Below are positions 51,641-60,165 of a stretch of 64,000 bases of DNA, in pieces. The stretch spans positions 372,001-436,000 of the forward strand of contig NZ_LMEC01000021.1 in assembly GCF_001425265.1 (NCBI RefSeq). The letters are read 5' to 3'. How positions within the stretch are numbered: position 1 is the first letter of the stretch; each line of letters starts with the position of its first letter. The position numbers were made by a program, and so were the translations under genes. Source of the DNA: Massilia sp. Root418. Its GTDB lineage: Bacteria > Pseudomonadota > Gammaproteobacteria > Burkholderiales > Burkholderiaceae_D. The notes below the pieces were generated by a model. The model did not search any database and had not been told where the DNA came from. It saw nothing but the letters and a program-made list of their open reading frames with translations.

Positions 51641-52284
51641 GCCCACAGATCGACCGGCGCGGCGGCGCCGGAAGCGAGCAGGCGGAATCCCGCTGGCGCG
51701 TAGTCGCTGTCGACCACCAGGAAGCCGTCCGACTGCGCCGGCAGGTCGCCGCAGCCGGAAGCCGTCAACGACAGCTTGAGCGCATACGGCAGCGAGCTCG
51801 CCGTCAGTTTGCCGGACAGCTTGCAGCTGCTGTTGCCGGCCACGATATCGCCGTTCGCGTTCACGGAAAACGCCGCCACGCCGCCCGCCGCCAGGCGCAC
51901 CGCGTAACTCCTGGCGATGGCCGCCACATTGATCACGTTCGAAGGAATGGCGCTGCTGTTGAGCAGCTCCAGCGACGCGTCCTTGGTGGCGGCAGGCATG
52001 GCCTGCCACGTGCCGTTGCCTTCGCGGCTGTACACGGCCGTGGCCTGCTGCGCGCTATTGCTGAGAACCAGCAGGCGGCTGCCGTCCGCTGCGGCGTAGT
52101 ATTTGCCTGCGCTCGGGTTTGTGGCATCGCCGGCGCTGACGGCATAGGTTCCGGCAGCCAGCTCGGTCACTTTCACGGTGGGCGGCAGCACCGCTTCCGG
52201 CGTGTCGCTGCTGCAGGCGCTGAGCAGCAGTGGCGAGACCAGTGCCAGGGCCGCGCGGCGCGGGATAGGGAAAAAAGGCTTCAT
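51628..52284 (-). CDS. Lipoprotein of unknown function
   Basis: A 218-residue protein with a lipoprotein signal (MKPFFPIPRRAALALVSPLLLSAC); lipidation is expected at the final Cys of LLSAC. The mature part is beta-rich and starts SSDTPEAVLPPTVKVTELAAGTYAVSAGD. Two more cysteines (SSCKLSG and SGCGDLP) may form a disulfide. I do not recognise the family. It lies 8 bases after the SurE-like gene on the same strand, so the two are likely one operon and act together in the envelope. Confidence 0.75.
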   Translation of the reverse strand: MKPFFPIPRRAALALVSPLLLSACSSDTPEAVLPPTVKVTELAAGTYAVSAGDATNPSAGKYYAAADGSRLLVLSNSAQQATAVYSREGNGTWQAMPAATKDASLELLNSSAIPSNVINVAAIARSYAVRLAAGGVAAFSVNANGDIVAGNSSCKLSGKLTASSLPYALKLSLTASGCGDLPAQSDGFLVVDSDYAPAGFRLLASGAAAPVDLWAYPE

Positions 52285-52292
52285 GGCGCGGC

Positions 52293-53243
52293 TCACTGGG
52301 CAAAGAGGTCGCGCAGACGCAGGCGCAGCCACTGCTGGGCGGCAGGGCGCTGTTCGTAGCCCACCTGCATGGCGGTCACCGCCACTTTGGTCTTGTACAC
52401 CAGCGCTTCATCCTCGGCCTGCTCGGCAGTGGGCGTACCCGGCGCCGAACCGGACAAGCCCCACGGCGCCGCGCTGCTGAACTTCAGGTTGTAGGTGTCG
52501 TAGCTGCCCTGGCGCGTAAAGGCCCAACTGGCGTTCGCTGCGGGCGTGTCCGGGAAGTTCACGTTGAGCGCCACGCCGGCAGGCAGCAGCGGGCCGGTGC
52601 CGGCCTTGGCTTGCAGGGTGGTAAGCAGCCTGGTGGTCAGTTGCGCGACAGTGCGCGAGACCGGGCTGGCCAGCGTGTTGTTGTCGGTACTGTTGGTGCC
52701 CGCGCTCAGCGCGATGGCGGGAAGGCCACGGCCTGCGGCGAACTGCGCATTGCCGATGGTGCCGGAGTTGATCACCAGCTTGCCCACGTTCTGGCCTTCG
52801 TTGGGACCGGACAGCACCAGGTCCGGTGCCTTGCCCCAGCGCGCAGGGGCCAGCACGTCCAGGCCGTACATCAGGGACATCACCGGGGTGCCGTGCACGT
52901 AGTTGAAATCGCCGCCGGTGTAGCCTGTCTTGGTGAACGGTCCCACTGCTGGCGCGCCGACCGGTGCGGCGCCGTTGTGGCAGCCTTTTTCCGCTTCGAT
53001 CTGGGTCTTGTCGTTGTCGGGCACGATGGTGGTGGTGCTGTACATGACGATGGCGGAGCTGCGGCCGCTTTGCGGCGAGCAGGGCACCGACACGATGACC
53101 GAATGGCCGGCGGACTTCAGTTCGTCGTACAGCGCCTTCAGGTTGCTGGTGAGGCCGTCATCGTTGGTCAGCACGATGTTCAGCGCGAAGGCGGGACTGG
53201 CGCACAAGGCCAGTCCGGCGCTCATGATCAAGCGGTGGTTCAT
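52293..53243 (-). CDS. Exported SurE-family phosphatase/nucleotidase
   Basis: A 316-residue SurE-like protein with a signal peptide (MNHRLIMSAGLALCASPAFA). The metal-binding motif is at the mature N-terminus (LNIVLTNDDGLTSN, with the DD pair), then VPCSPQSGRSSAI, the GTPVMSLMYGLDVL segment and LVLSGPNEGQNVG. Cytosolic SurE (about 250 residues) is a 5'/3'-nucleotidase and exopolyphosphatase. The export signal here points to scavenging phosphate from nucleotides in the periplasm. The C-terminal part is longer than in SurE. It is followed by a lipoprotein gene. Confidence 0.87.
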   Translation of the reverse strand: MNHRLIMSAGLALCASPAFALNIVLTNDDGLTSNLKALYDELKSAGHSVIVSVPCSPQSGRSSAIVMYSTTTIVPDNDKTQIEAEKGCHNGAAPVGAPAVGPFTKTGYTGGDFNYVHGTPVMSLMYGLDVLAPARWGKAPDLVLSGPNEGQNVGKLVINSGTIGNAQFAAGRGLPAIALSAGTNSTDNNTLASPVSRTVAQLTTRLLTTLQAKAGTGPLLPAGVALNVNFPDTPAANASWAFTRQGSYDTYNLKFSSAAPWGLSGSAPGTPTAEQAEDEALVYKTKVAVTAMQVGYEQRPAAQQWLRLRLRDLFAQ

Positions 53244-53313
53244 GGATTTATCTCAGCCTGGGAGTGAATGGAGGCTGTGATCTTATCGGCCGTTTATGAC
53301 ATGGTAATGACGG

Positions 53314-53363
53314 ATGTACGATCAGCAAGGCGCAATTTAAGCTATAAAAACACGAATGTACGA
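53314..53363. promoter_or_regulatory. Direct repeat ATGTACGA in the SurE/kinase divergent region
   Basis: ATGTACGA occurs at 53314-53321 and 53356-53363, 42 bases apart (four helical turns), within a 227-base divergent intergenic region that is AT-richer than its surroundings. It could be a pair of binding sites. Nothing else was recognised in this gap. Confidence 0.35.
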
Positions 53364-53470
53364 ATTTCAGAACGTGCCGCGATCATCCATGCGGCACCGC
53401 TTGCGAGGCAATGCTATGCTCGTCCTGCACAAAGAGTCCGCGCCGCGAGCGCCACCCTGACACAGGCATC

Positions 53471-55999
53471 ATGGAGCCGCATTTGCATCTGTCGACCGCT
53501 GCCATTCCCGATTATCGAGCGCTGTTCGAGGCCACGCCGTCGCCATACCTCGTCCTGGCCACGGACTTCAAGATCGTTTCCGCGAATAAAGCCTATCTGC
53601 GGGCGACCGGAACGGTGCACGACGACATCATCGGCCGCGACGTGTTTGACGTGTTTCCGGACAATCCGGACGACCCCGCCGCCAGCGGCGTGGCCGCCTT
53701 GCGCGCCTCGCTGTTGCGGGTGCTGCACTCCGGGCAGCCCGACGCGATGGCAATGCAAAAATACGACATTCCCGTCACCAGCCGGGACGGCATGCGTTTC
53801 GAAGAGCGCCACTGGAGCCCCGTCAACACGCCGGTGTTCGACGCGGAAGGCGAGCTGAGCCACATCATCCACTGCGTGGAAGACGTGACCGAGTTCGTCA
53901 AGGCCCGGGAGCGCAGCGCCCGCATGGCAGCGGAAATGGACGAGCAGGCGCAGCAGATCTCGATCGCCAACCGGCGCCTGCGGCAGGTCAACGAAACGCT
54001 GGAAGAGCGGGTTGCCGTGCGTACCGAAGAGCGGCGCCTGACTGAACAGAAACTGCGCGCCAGCGAGCAGCGCTACCGCTCGCTGTTCGAGTCGATCGAC
54101 GAAGGCTTTTGCATTGTTGAAGTGCTGTGGGACGGGGACGGCCGTCCATGCGACTACCGCTTTTGCGAACTCAACCCCAGCTTCCAGCACCAGACCGGCC
54201 TGGTCGACGCGGTGGGCAAGCGCATGCGCGAGCTGGCGCCGGACCACGAAGCCCACTGGTTCGAGGTCTACGGACGGGTTGCCGCCACCGGCGTGCCGGT
54301 GCGTTTCGAGAACGAGGCCAAGGCGCTGGACCGCTGGTACGACGTGTTTGCGTTCCGGATCGAAGAGGAAGACGGCGCCAGGGTGGCCATCCTGTTCAAG
54401 GACATCACCGCGCAAAAGCGCATGACGGAGAGCCTGCGCCGCAGCGAGCAGTCCGCCATCGAAGCGGCTTCCCTGGCGGACTCCGAACGCAACAAGCTGA
54501 GCGCACTGCTGCAGGCCGCCCCGGTGGGCATCGTGGTGAGCGATGCGGCGGGCGGCATGCTGCTGGCTAACGCGGCCCATCGCCAGCTGTGGGGCGAACA
54601 GCAGCCGCACCCTAGCAGCGTCGACACCTTCGGCGCCTGGAAAGGCTGGTGGGCCGACCACTCGGCGCGGCACGGCAGGCGTTTGGAGCCCGGGGAATGG
54701 ACCACCGCGCGCATCCTGGCGGGCGAAGAGCATCCGCGCGACATCGTCACCATTGAATCGTTCGATGTGCCGCCGGTGCAGCGCACCGTCCTGATCACCG
54801 GCGCGCCGGTGCGGGACGGCCAGGGCAGGATCGTGGGCGCCGTGGTGGCGCAGATGGACATCAGCGACCGCATCCGTGCGGAGGACGCGTTGCGCCAGGC
54901 GGACCGCCGGAAAGACGAATTCCTCGCCATGCTGGCGCACGAATTGCGCAACCCGCTGGCACCCATCTCGGCGGCGGCCGACTTGCTGGCGCTGGGCAAG
55001 GCCGGGGAGGACCGCATCCGGCAGACCAGCGGCATCATCGCGCGCCAGGTCAAGCACATGACCGGGCTGGTCGACGACCTGCTGGATGTGTCGCGCGTGA
55101 CGCGCGGCCTGGTCACGCTCGACAAGACCCGGCTGGATGCGCGGCGCATCCTGGCCGATGCGGTTGAGCAAGTGCGGCCGCTGATCGAAACGCGCCGCCA
55201 CCGCCTGGCCGTGCACACGCCGCCGGAAGACGCTTTCCTGGACGGCGATGCCAAGCGGCTGGTGCAGGTGGTCACCAACCTGCTCAACAATGCGGCCAAG
55301 TACACGCCCGAAGGCGGCGACATCGCGCTTGGCATGGCGGTGGAGGGCGGCAGCATCCGCATCAGCGTGGCGGACAACGGCATCGGCATGGCGCCCGAAC
55401 TGCAGCCCACCGTGTTTGAGCTGTTCACCCAGGCCACGCGCACGTCGGACCGGGCGCAGGGCGGGCTGGGCATCGGGCTGGCGCTGGTGAAACGGCTGGT
55501 GGAGCTGCACGGCGGCAGCATTGCCGTCCACAGCGACGGCATCGGCAAGGGCAGCGTGTTCGAGGTGTGGCTGCCCCGCCGCGCGGACCAGGAAGCGCCG
55601 CCACTGCTCCAGCCGCACGCGCTACCGGCGGGTGCTCCCGCCGAAGCGCTCAAGGTGCTGGTGGTCGACGACAATGCCGACGCGGCGAAAATGCTGGGCA
55701 TCCTGATCGAGGAGCTGGGGCACCAGGCCTTTGTCGAGCTGCACCCGCGCGCCGCCATCGAGCGCGCGCACAAGGAGGCGCCGGATTTCTGCCTGCTCGA
55801 CATCGGCCTGCCGGACATGGATGGCTTCGCGCTGGCGCGGCTGTTGAGAAGCCGGCCGGAGACCGCGAACGCGGTGCTGATCGCCGTGAGCGGCTACGGC
55901 CAGCCGGAAGACCGCGAGGCCGCCTTCAGCGCGGGCTTCGACCACTATTTCGCCAAGCCGATCGAATGCGCGCGGCTGGCCGGCCTGCTGCATCACTGA
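53471..55999 (+). CDS. PAS-PAS-PAS hybrid histidine kinase with receiver
   Basis: An 842-residue cytosolic kinase. PAS 1 covers about 12-130 (YRALFEATPSPYLVLATDFKIVSANKAYLRATG). A coiled coil with RLRQVNETLEERVAVRTEERRLTEQ leads to PAS 2 (about 200-325) and PAS 3 (about 340-475). HisKA carries His490 (MLAHELRNPLAPIS). HATPase has NNAAKYTPEGG and GIGLALVKRLVELHGG. The C-terminal receiver has Asp777 (LLDIGLPDMDG). No membrane helix is seen. ATG 53471 is chosen because the PAS domain begins directly after it; ATG 53411 is also open. No response regulator with an output domain is adjacent. It overlaps the convergent CMD gene by 7 bases. Confidence 0.9.
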   Translation: MEPHLHLSTAAIPDYRALFEATPSPYLVLATDFKIVSANKAYLRATGTVHDDIIGRDVFDVFPDNPDDPAASGVAALRASLLRVLHSGQPDAMAMQKYDIPVTSRDGMRFEERHWSPVNTPVFDAEGELSHIIHCVEDVTEFVKARERSARMAAEMDEQAQQISIANRRLRQVNETLEERVAVRTEERRLTEQKLRASEQRYRSLFESIDEGFCIVEVLWDGDGRPCDYRFCELNPSFQHQTGLVDAVGKRMRELAPDHEAHWFEVYGRVAATGVPVRFENEAKALDRWYDVFAFRIEEEDGARVAILFKDITAQKRMTESLRRSEQSAIEAASLADSERNKLSALLQAAPVGIVVSDAAGGMLLANAAHRQLWGEQQPHPSSVDTFGAWKGWWADHSARHGRRLEPGEWTTARILAGEEHPRDIVTIESFDVPPVQRTVLITGAPVRDGQGRIVGAVVAQMDISDRIRAEDALRQADRRKDEFLAMLAHELRNPLAPISAAADLLALGKAGEDRIRQTSGIIARQVKHMTGLVDDLLDVSRVTRGLVTLDKTRLDARRILADAVEQVRPLIETRRHRLAVHTPPEDAFLDGDAKRLVQVVTNLLNNAAKYTPEGGDIALGMAVEGGSIRISVADNGIGMAPELQPTVFELFTQATRTSDRAQGGLGIGLALVKRLVELHGGSIAVHSDGIGKGSVFEVWLPRRADQEAPPLLQPHALPAGAPAEALKVLVVDDNADAAKMLGILIEELGHQAFVELHPRAAIERAHKEAPDFCLLDIGLPDMDGFALARLLRSRPETANAVLIAVSGYGQPEDREAAFSAGFDHYFAKPIECARLAGLLHH

Positions 56000-56466
56000 G
56001 CGCGCGGGGCTTTGATGCCGCGTTTCTCGAACACTTCGCGCGCGGCGCTGATGCCATTCAGTGCGCTGGGAAAACCGGCATAGACCGCCATCTGCGTGAT
56101 GATCTCGATGATCTCTTCCGGCTTGCAGCCCACGTTGAGCGCGCCCTCGATGTGGACCTTGAGCTGCGGCTGCGCATTGCCCAGCGCGGTGAGCGCAGAG
56201 ACGGTGGCCAGCTCCCTGGTGCACAGCGATACGCCGGGCCGGGAAAACACATCGCCATAGGCAAAGTCCACGATCCAGTTGCCCAGTTCGGGGGACATGT
56301 CGCGCAGGGAATCGACCACCCGCCTGCCTTCGTTGCCGGTGATCTTGGCGATGGTCGCCATGCCGCGCGCACGGCGCTCGGTATTGTCCGCCGGCGCGGC
56401 GGGTGCCGCTGAAACCGTTCCCGCAAACAGGCATGCCGTTGAAATCAGTAGGCGTTTTAGTGTCAT
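55993..56466 (-). CDS. Exported carboxymuconolactone decarboxylase-family protein
   Basis: A 157-residue CMD/AhpD-like protein. The core CTRELATVSALTALGNAQPQLKVHIEGALNVGCKPEEIIEII is the CMD domain. There is one cysteine in the NVGCKPEE position, not the CxxC of AhpD, so a peroxidase role is unlikely. An N-terminal signal peptide (MTLKRLLISTACLFAGTVSAAPA) marks it as exported, unlike the classic cytosolic decarboxylase of protocatechuate degradation. Function unknown. A Shine-Dalgarno (AGGAG) precedes the ATG. Confidence 0.83.
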   Translation of the reverse strand: MTLKRLLISTACLFAGTVSAAPAAPADNTERRARGMATIAKITGNEGRRVVDSLRDMSPELGNWIVDFAYGDVFSRPGVSLCTRELATVSALTALGNAQPQLKVHIEGALNVGCKPEEIIEIITQMAVYAGFPSALNGISAAREVFEKRGIKAPRAQ

Positions 56467-56589
56467 CGTTTCGCTCCTTTAGCGTTGTCGTGTGAGATGA
56501 AACAGTCATCCCGCAGACAGGCTAAAGCTTCGAGTGCGCTCTAAGTCAAGCGGAAACGCTCCCGGCACTAATCAGCCCTTGCTGGACGA

Positions 56590-57603
56590 TCAGCCGGCGA
56601 CCCTGATGACGACTTTGCCGAAGGGGCCGCGCGCGAGGTGCTCGAATGCCTGGACCGCCTCGCTGAAGGCATATACTTTGTCAATGACCGGCTTGATGCC
56701 ATGCTGTTCGAGGAAGGGATTCATGCGGTCGAACGAGGTCCTTGGCGCTACCGCGATGCCGCGTATCGTGGTCTGCCGGAAGATCAGCGGCATCAGTTGC
56801 AGCTGCGCCGTCTGGCCGGTCAGGAAGCCGACTTGCGCAATGACGCCGGCGGCCTTGGTCGCCAGCACTGATTTGTTCAGCCCGTCGCCGCCGGCGACGT
56901 CGATCGTCACGTCCACGCCCTTGCCGGCGGTGAGCCTCAGCACTTCCTGTTCCCAGTCCGGATGCGTGCGGTAGTTGACGCCGTCGCTCACTCCCAGCGC
57001 CTTCACCTTGGCCAGGTTGGCATCGCTGCTCGACGTGGCGATCACGCGGGCGCCATGGGCCGCGGCGATCTGGGCTGCGAAGATCGAGACGCCGCCGGTG
57101 CCCTGCACCAGCACAGTCTGGCCAGGCTGCAGGTGGCCGACGTCCATGAGCGCGTACCAGGCGGTGAGTGCGGCGATCGGCAGGGTTGATGCCTCTTCGT
57201 CGCTCATTCCGCCCGGGGCACGGACAGCGCTGTCCTCATGGATGATCATGAATTCCGCGAGGCCGCCGGGCAGCGGCATGCCGAAGCAGTACGCCGGCTC
57301 GTCCGGGCCCGGTTCGCCGTCGATCCAGCGGGAATAGAGGTGCGAGTTGACGCGGTCGCCGACCTGAAAGCGGGTCACGCCGGCGCCAACTGCGACGACC
57401 GTACCGGCAGCATCGGATACCGGAATCAGGTTCTTCGGCACCAGGTGTGGCTCGTATATCCCGTCGACGATCGCCTTGTCGCGGAAGTTCAGGGACACGG
57501 CCCCCACCTTGATCAGCAACTCGCCGGCCAGGGGTATCGGCGTAGGCACTTCGCCCGGTACCAGGTTAGCCAGGCCAAAGTCTTTCAGCATCCATGCTTT
57601 CAT
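56590..57603 (-). CDS. Zinc-type alcohol dehydrogenase family / MDR oxidoreductase
   Basis: A 337-residue medium-chain dehydrogenase/reductase. The N-terminal GroES-like domain (LLIKVGAVSLNFRDKAIVDGIY) lacks the catalytic-zinc cysteine of true alcohol dehydrogenases at the usual site (SLNFRD instead of a Cys), as in quinone reductase-like members. The Rossmann fold has VLVQGTGGVSIFAAQIAAAHGARVIATSS. It would reduce or oxidise a carbonyl or enone with NAD(P)H. GGAG precedes ATG 57603. It is divergent from a LysR gene that presumably controls it. Confidence 0.87.
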   Translation of the reverse strand: MKAWMLKDFGLANLVPGEVPTPIPLAGELLIKVGAVSLNFRDKAIVDGIYEPHLVPKNLIPVSDAAGTVVAVGAGVTRFQVGDRVNSHLYSRWIDGEPGPDEPAYCFGMPLPGGLAEFMIIHEDSAVRAPGGMSDEEASTLPIAALTAWYALMDVGHLQPGQTVLVQGTGGVSIFAAQIAAAHGARVIATSSSDANLAKVKALGVSDGVNYRTHPDWEQEVLRLTAGKGVDVTIDVAGGDGLNKSVLATKAAGVIAQVGFLTGQTAQLQLMPLIFRQTTIRGIAVAPRTSFDRMNPFLEQHGIKPVIDKVYAFSEAVQAFEHLARGPFGKVVIRVAG

Positions 57604-57732
57604 TATGTTCTCCAGTGGGTGATGTGTGGAGCAAGGCGCCCCGACTGGTATCCAGTGTAATTCGGTCCGTTGAGTGGAGTAAGTAGTTATAATTCCAGGC
57701 ATTCAATCCTCATATTCCAGAATCGAGCGCGG

Positions 57733-58656
57733 ATGGAAGACCGTTTTTCAGGCATCAGGGAGTTTGTTGCCGCTGTCGACGCTGGCAGCCTGACGGCGGC
57801 AGCCAGCCTGCTGGGGGTCACCGGTTCGGCCGTGGGGAAGAGCATTTCGCGTCTGGAGGCGCGCCTCGGCGTGCAGCTGCTGCACCGCACGACCAGGCGC
57901 ATTGACCTGACCACCGAGGGCGAGGCTTACTTGGCCAGCTGCCGGCGCGTGCTGGAAGAACTGGTGCAGACCGAGTCCTTCCTGAGCACCGGCCACCAGC
58001 ATCCAATCGGCCGGCTGCGCGTCGACCTGCCGACCACCTTTGGCCGACGGCATGTGATGCCGGCCTTGCTCGCGCTGTGCGCGCGCCACGAGAAACTGGA
58101 TATGTCGGTGACCCTGCGCGACCGCGCGGTCGACATGGTGGGAGAGGGCATCGACCTGGCTGTGCGGATCGGCGCTTTAGGCGACTATCCGGATCTTGTC
58201 GCGCGCCGCCTGGGAGAGCAGACCCTGGTGATCTGCGCGGCGCCGGATTACCTGGCGCGCCGCGGCACGCCGCTGACCCATGCGGACTTGTACCGCCACG
58301 ACTGCCTGGTCGGCTGGCGGCGCGGCAACCGGCCGACGTGGCTGCTGAAAAACGCCCAAGGCGAGAGCGCAGCGCACGAGGTGCCGATGCGCCATGAATT
58401 CTTCGACGGCGACGCATTGGAAAGCGCCTGCCTCGCCGGTTGCGGACTGGCGCAGCTGCCGACGTGGCTCGCCGGCGACGCGCTGCGCCGCGGCGCGCTG
58501 GTCGAGGTGCTTGCCGATCTGACGGGCGGCGCGATGCCGATCCACGTGGTGTGGCAGAAGACCTGGCACCTGCAGCCGAAAGTGCGCGTGACGGTCGATG
58601 AACTGGTGCGCCTGGCGGCGGGCGCGCCGCATGCCTTCAATCGGGGCGGGATGTGA
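57733..58656 (+). CDS. LysR-family transcriptional regulator
   Basis: A 307-residue LysR protein of the DmlR/AaeR-like branch: HTH MEDRFSGIREFVAAVDAGSLTAAASLLGVTGSAVGKSISRLEARLG, the VRIGALGDYPDLVARRLGEQTLVICAAPDYLARRG effector-domain pattern, and DALESACLAGCGLAQLP. ATG 57733 was chosen by alignment to family starts. It faces the MDR oxidoreductase gene across 129 bases, its likely target. Confidence 0.9.
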   Translation: MEDRFSGIREFVAAVDAGSLTAAASLLGVTGSAVGKSISRLEARLGVQLLHRTTRRIDLTTEGEAYLASCRRVLEELVQTESFLSTGHQHPIGRLRVDLPTTFGRRHVMPALLALCARHEKLDMSVTLRDRAVDMVGEGIDLAVRIGALGDYPDLVARRLGEQTLVICAAPDYLARRGTPLTHADLYRHDCLVGWRRGNRPTWLLKNAQGESAAHEVPMRHEFFDGDALESACLAGCGLAQLPTWLAGDALRRGALVEVLADLTGGAMPIHVVWQKTWHLQPKVRVTVDELVRLAAGAPHAFNRGGM

Positions 58657-58692
58657 TCGCGGAGCTTGAGGCACCAGCGCGCCGGCCACTCA

Positions 58693-59136
58693 TTAGAGCG
58701 AAAAATTAAAGCTGAGGAAATCGGTCTCCAGTTCCCAGCCGTTCGACTTGTACAGCTGCTGCGCGCTCTCGTTGGTGACCGCCGTCGACAGCGCCAGCCC
58801 CACCGCGCCGTACTCCCTGGCCACCAGCTTGGCCTGCTCCAGCAGTGCCGCGCCCACGCCCTTGCCGCGCGCCTGCGGCGACACGAACAAATCGTTGAGG
58901 ATGAATTTCTTGCGCATCGATACGGAGGAGTAGGTCGGGTAGAGCTGCGTGAACCCGACGCTGGCGCCGGACTCGTCCCTGGCCAGCAGGATCACCGACT
59001 GCTGGTGCACCAGCCGTTCGGACAGGAAGCGTCGCGCGGCTTCGGGATCGGACTGCTTGCCGTAGAAAACGCGGTACTGGTCAAACAGTGCCGCCGCTTC
59101 GTGGACGTTGAAGATATTTGCTATTTCAATATTCAT
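58693..59136 (-). CDS. GNAT family N-acetyltransferase
   Basis: A 147-residue acetyltransferase with the acetyl-CoA-binding motif FVSPQARGKGVGAALLEQAKLVAREYG and a C-terminal TNESAQQLYKSNGWELETDFLSFNFSL. GGAG lies upstream of ATG 59136, 16 bases after the IclR-type gene's stop on the same strand, so they may be co-transcribed. Acceptor unknown. Confidence 0.88.
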   Translation of the reverse strand: MNIEIANIFNVHEAAALFDQYRVFYGKQSDPEAARRFLSERLVHQQSVILLARDESGASVGFTQLYPTYSSVSMRKKFILNDLFVSPQARGKGVGAALLEQAKLVAREYGAVGLALSTAVTNESAQQLYKSNGWELETDFLSFNFSL

Positions 59137-59152
59137 TACTCGCTCCGTGTTG

Positions 59153-59989
59153 TCATCGAACGTTTGCGCCCAGTCTTTGGGATAGGCGATCTGCAATCAG
59201 GCGAATGGCATTCCCGGCCGCCAGCTCCGACTCCGGGGTGATTTCCTGGGACAGCATGCTGACTGCCACCCCCGCCACCGCACGCGCCCCGGTCGAATCG
59301 AAGACCGGCGCGCCAAAGCAATGCATGCCCTCACGCACTTCGCCATCGTCGACGGAGAAGCCACGGATACGCACTTCGCGCATTTCATCGAGGAATGCAG
59401 CGAGATCCGGAGTTCCCGCCGGCGTTAGCGGCGCCGGCCAGCCGTCCGAATACAGCGCCCTGATTTCCTGTTCAGGCACAGTGCTCAGCATGGCCTTGCC
59501 GGTCGCGGTGTAGGGCGCGGGCAAGCGCATGCCGATGCGGAACGTAACACCGAGCGGCCGATTTCCGTTACGGCACGCGACATAGATCACGCTGCCGCCA
59601 TCGAGCACGGACAGCGTGATGGTCTCTTGCGGCAGCACATTGACTTCATTCCAGACCGAGAAAAATTCTTGCGTCACGTCGCTACGGGACAGGAACGCGT
59701 TCGCCCAAGTCATCACGTGCGGCCCGAATGACATCTGGCCTGTGTCGAGGCGGTTCAGCAGGCGTAGATGAACCAGCGTATTGCACAGCGTGTGCAGCGT
59801 GCTCTTTGGCAGATCAACGGTACGCGCCAGCTCCGCCAGCGAAATCGGCGCTGTGCTCTGGGCGAATACATCAAGGATTTGCGCCGCTTTCATCACTGCG
59901 GGCGCCAGATTCTTGGCCGCCTGTGGCGTATCGAGGGCCTCGGACGAACTGGTGAAGTTTGACGCCCCGGGAACCGGACTGGAAGACAT
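59153..59989 (-). CDS. IclR-family transcriptional regulator
   Basis: A 278-residue IclR protein: HTH at about 35-90 (AAQILDVFAQSTAPISLAELARTVDLPKSTLHTLCNTLV), then the effector domain with LGVTFRIGMRLPAPYTATGKAML and VREGMHCFGAPVFDSTG. It diverges from the aldehyde dehydrogenase gene and probably represses or activates that operon in response to a small carboxylate. Inverted repeats overlap the operon's promoter. Confidence 0.9.
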   Translation of the reverse strand: MSSSPVPGASNFTSSSEALDTPQAAKNLAPAVMKAAQILDVFAQSTAPISLAELARTVDLPKSTLHTLCNTLVHLRLLNRLDTGQMSFGPHVMTWANAFLSRSDVTQEFFSVWNEVNVLPQETITLSVLDGGSVIYVACRNGNRPLGVTFRIGMRLPAPYTATGKAMLSTVPEQEIRALYSDGWPAPLTPAGTPDLAAFLDEMREVRIRGFSVDDGEVREGMHCFGAPVFDSTGARAVAGVAVSMLSQEITPESELAAGNAIRLIADRLSQRLGANVR

Positions 59990-60054
59990 ATGAGATCACT
60001 TTGCTGAACAAAGACGCCAGGCGCGGGAACGCTGGCAGTTGAAAATACGTGCGA

Positions 60055-60127
60055 TTTTCGCACGACCGCACGAAAAATAGTGATTGACCGCCCGGAAAAC
60101 GTCTTCTATGATTCAGTCATCCTGAAT
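60055..60127 (+). promoter_or_regulatory. Promoter and inverted repeats upstream of the aldehyde dehydrogenase operon
   Basis: TTGACC (60084-60089), 17 bases, TATGAT (60107-60112): a strong sigma-70 promoter. TTTTCG-N10-CGAAAA at 60055-60076 lies just upstream of the -35 element, and ATTCAG-N5-CTGAAT at 60111-60127 overlaps the -10 and start point. Either could be the IclR operator; the second fits repression. Confidence 0.6.
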
Positions 60128-60165
60128 ACAGAACAACATCCCGCATACGGGACAACGGAGACGAA

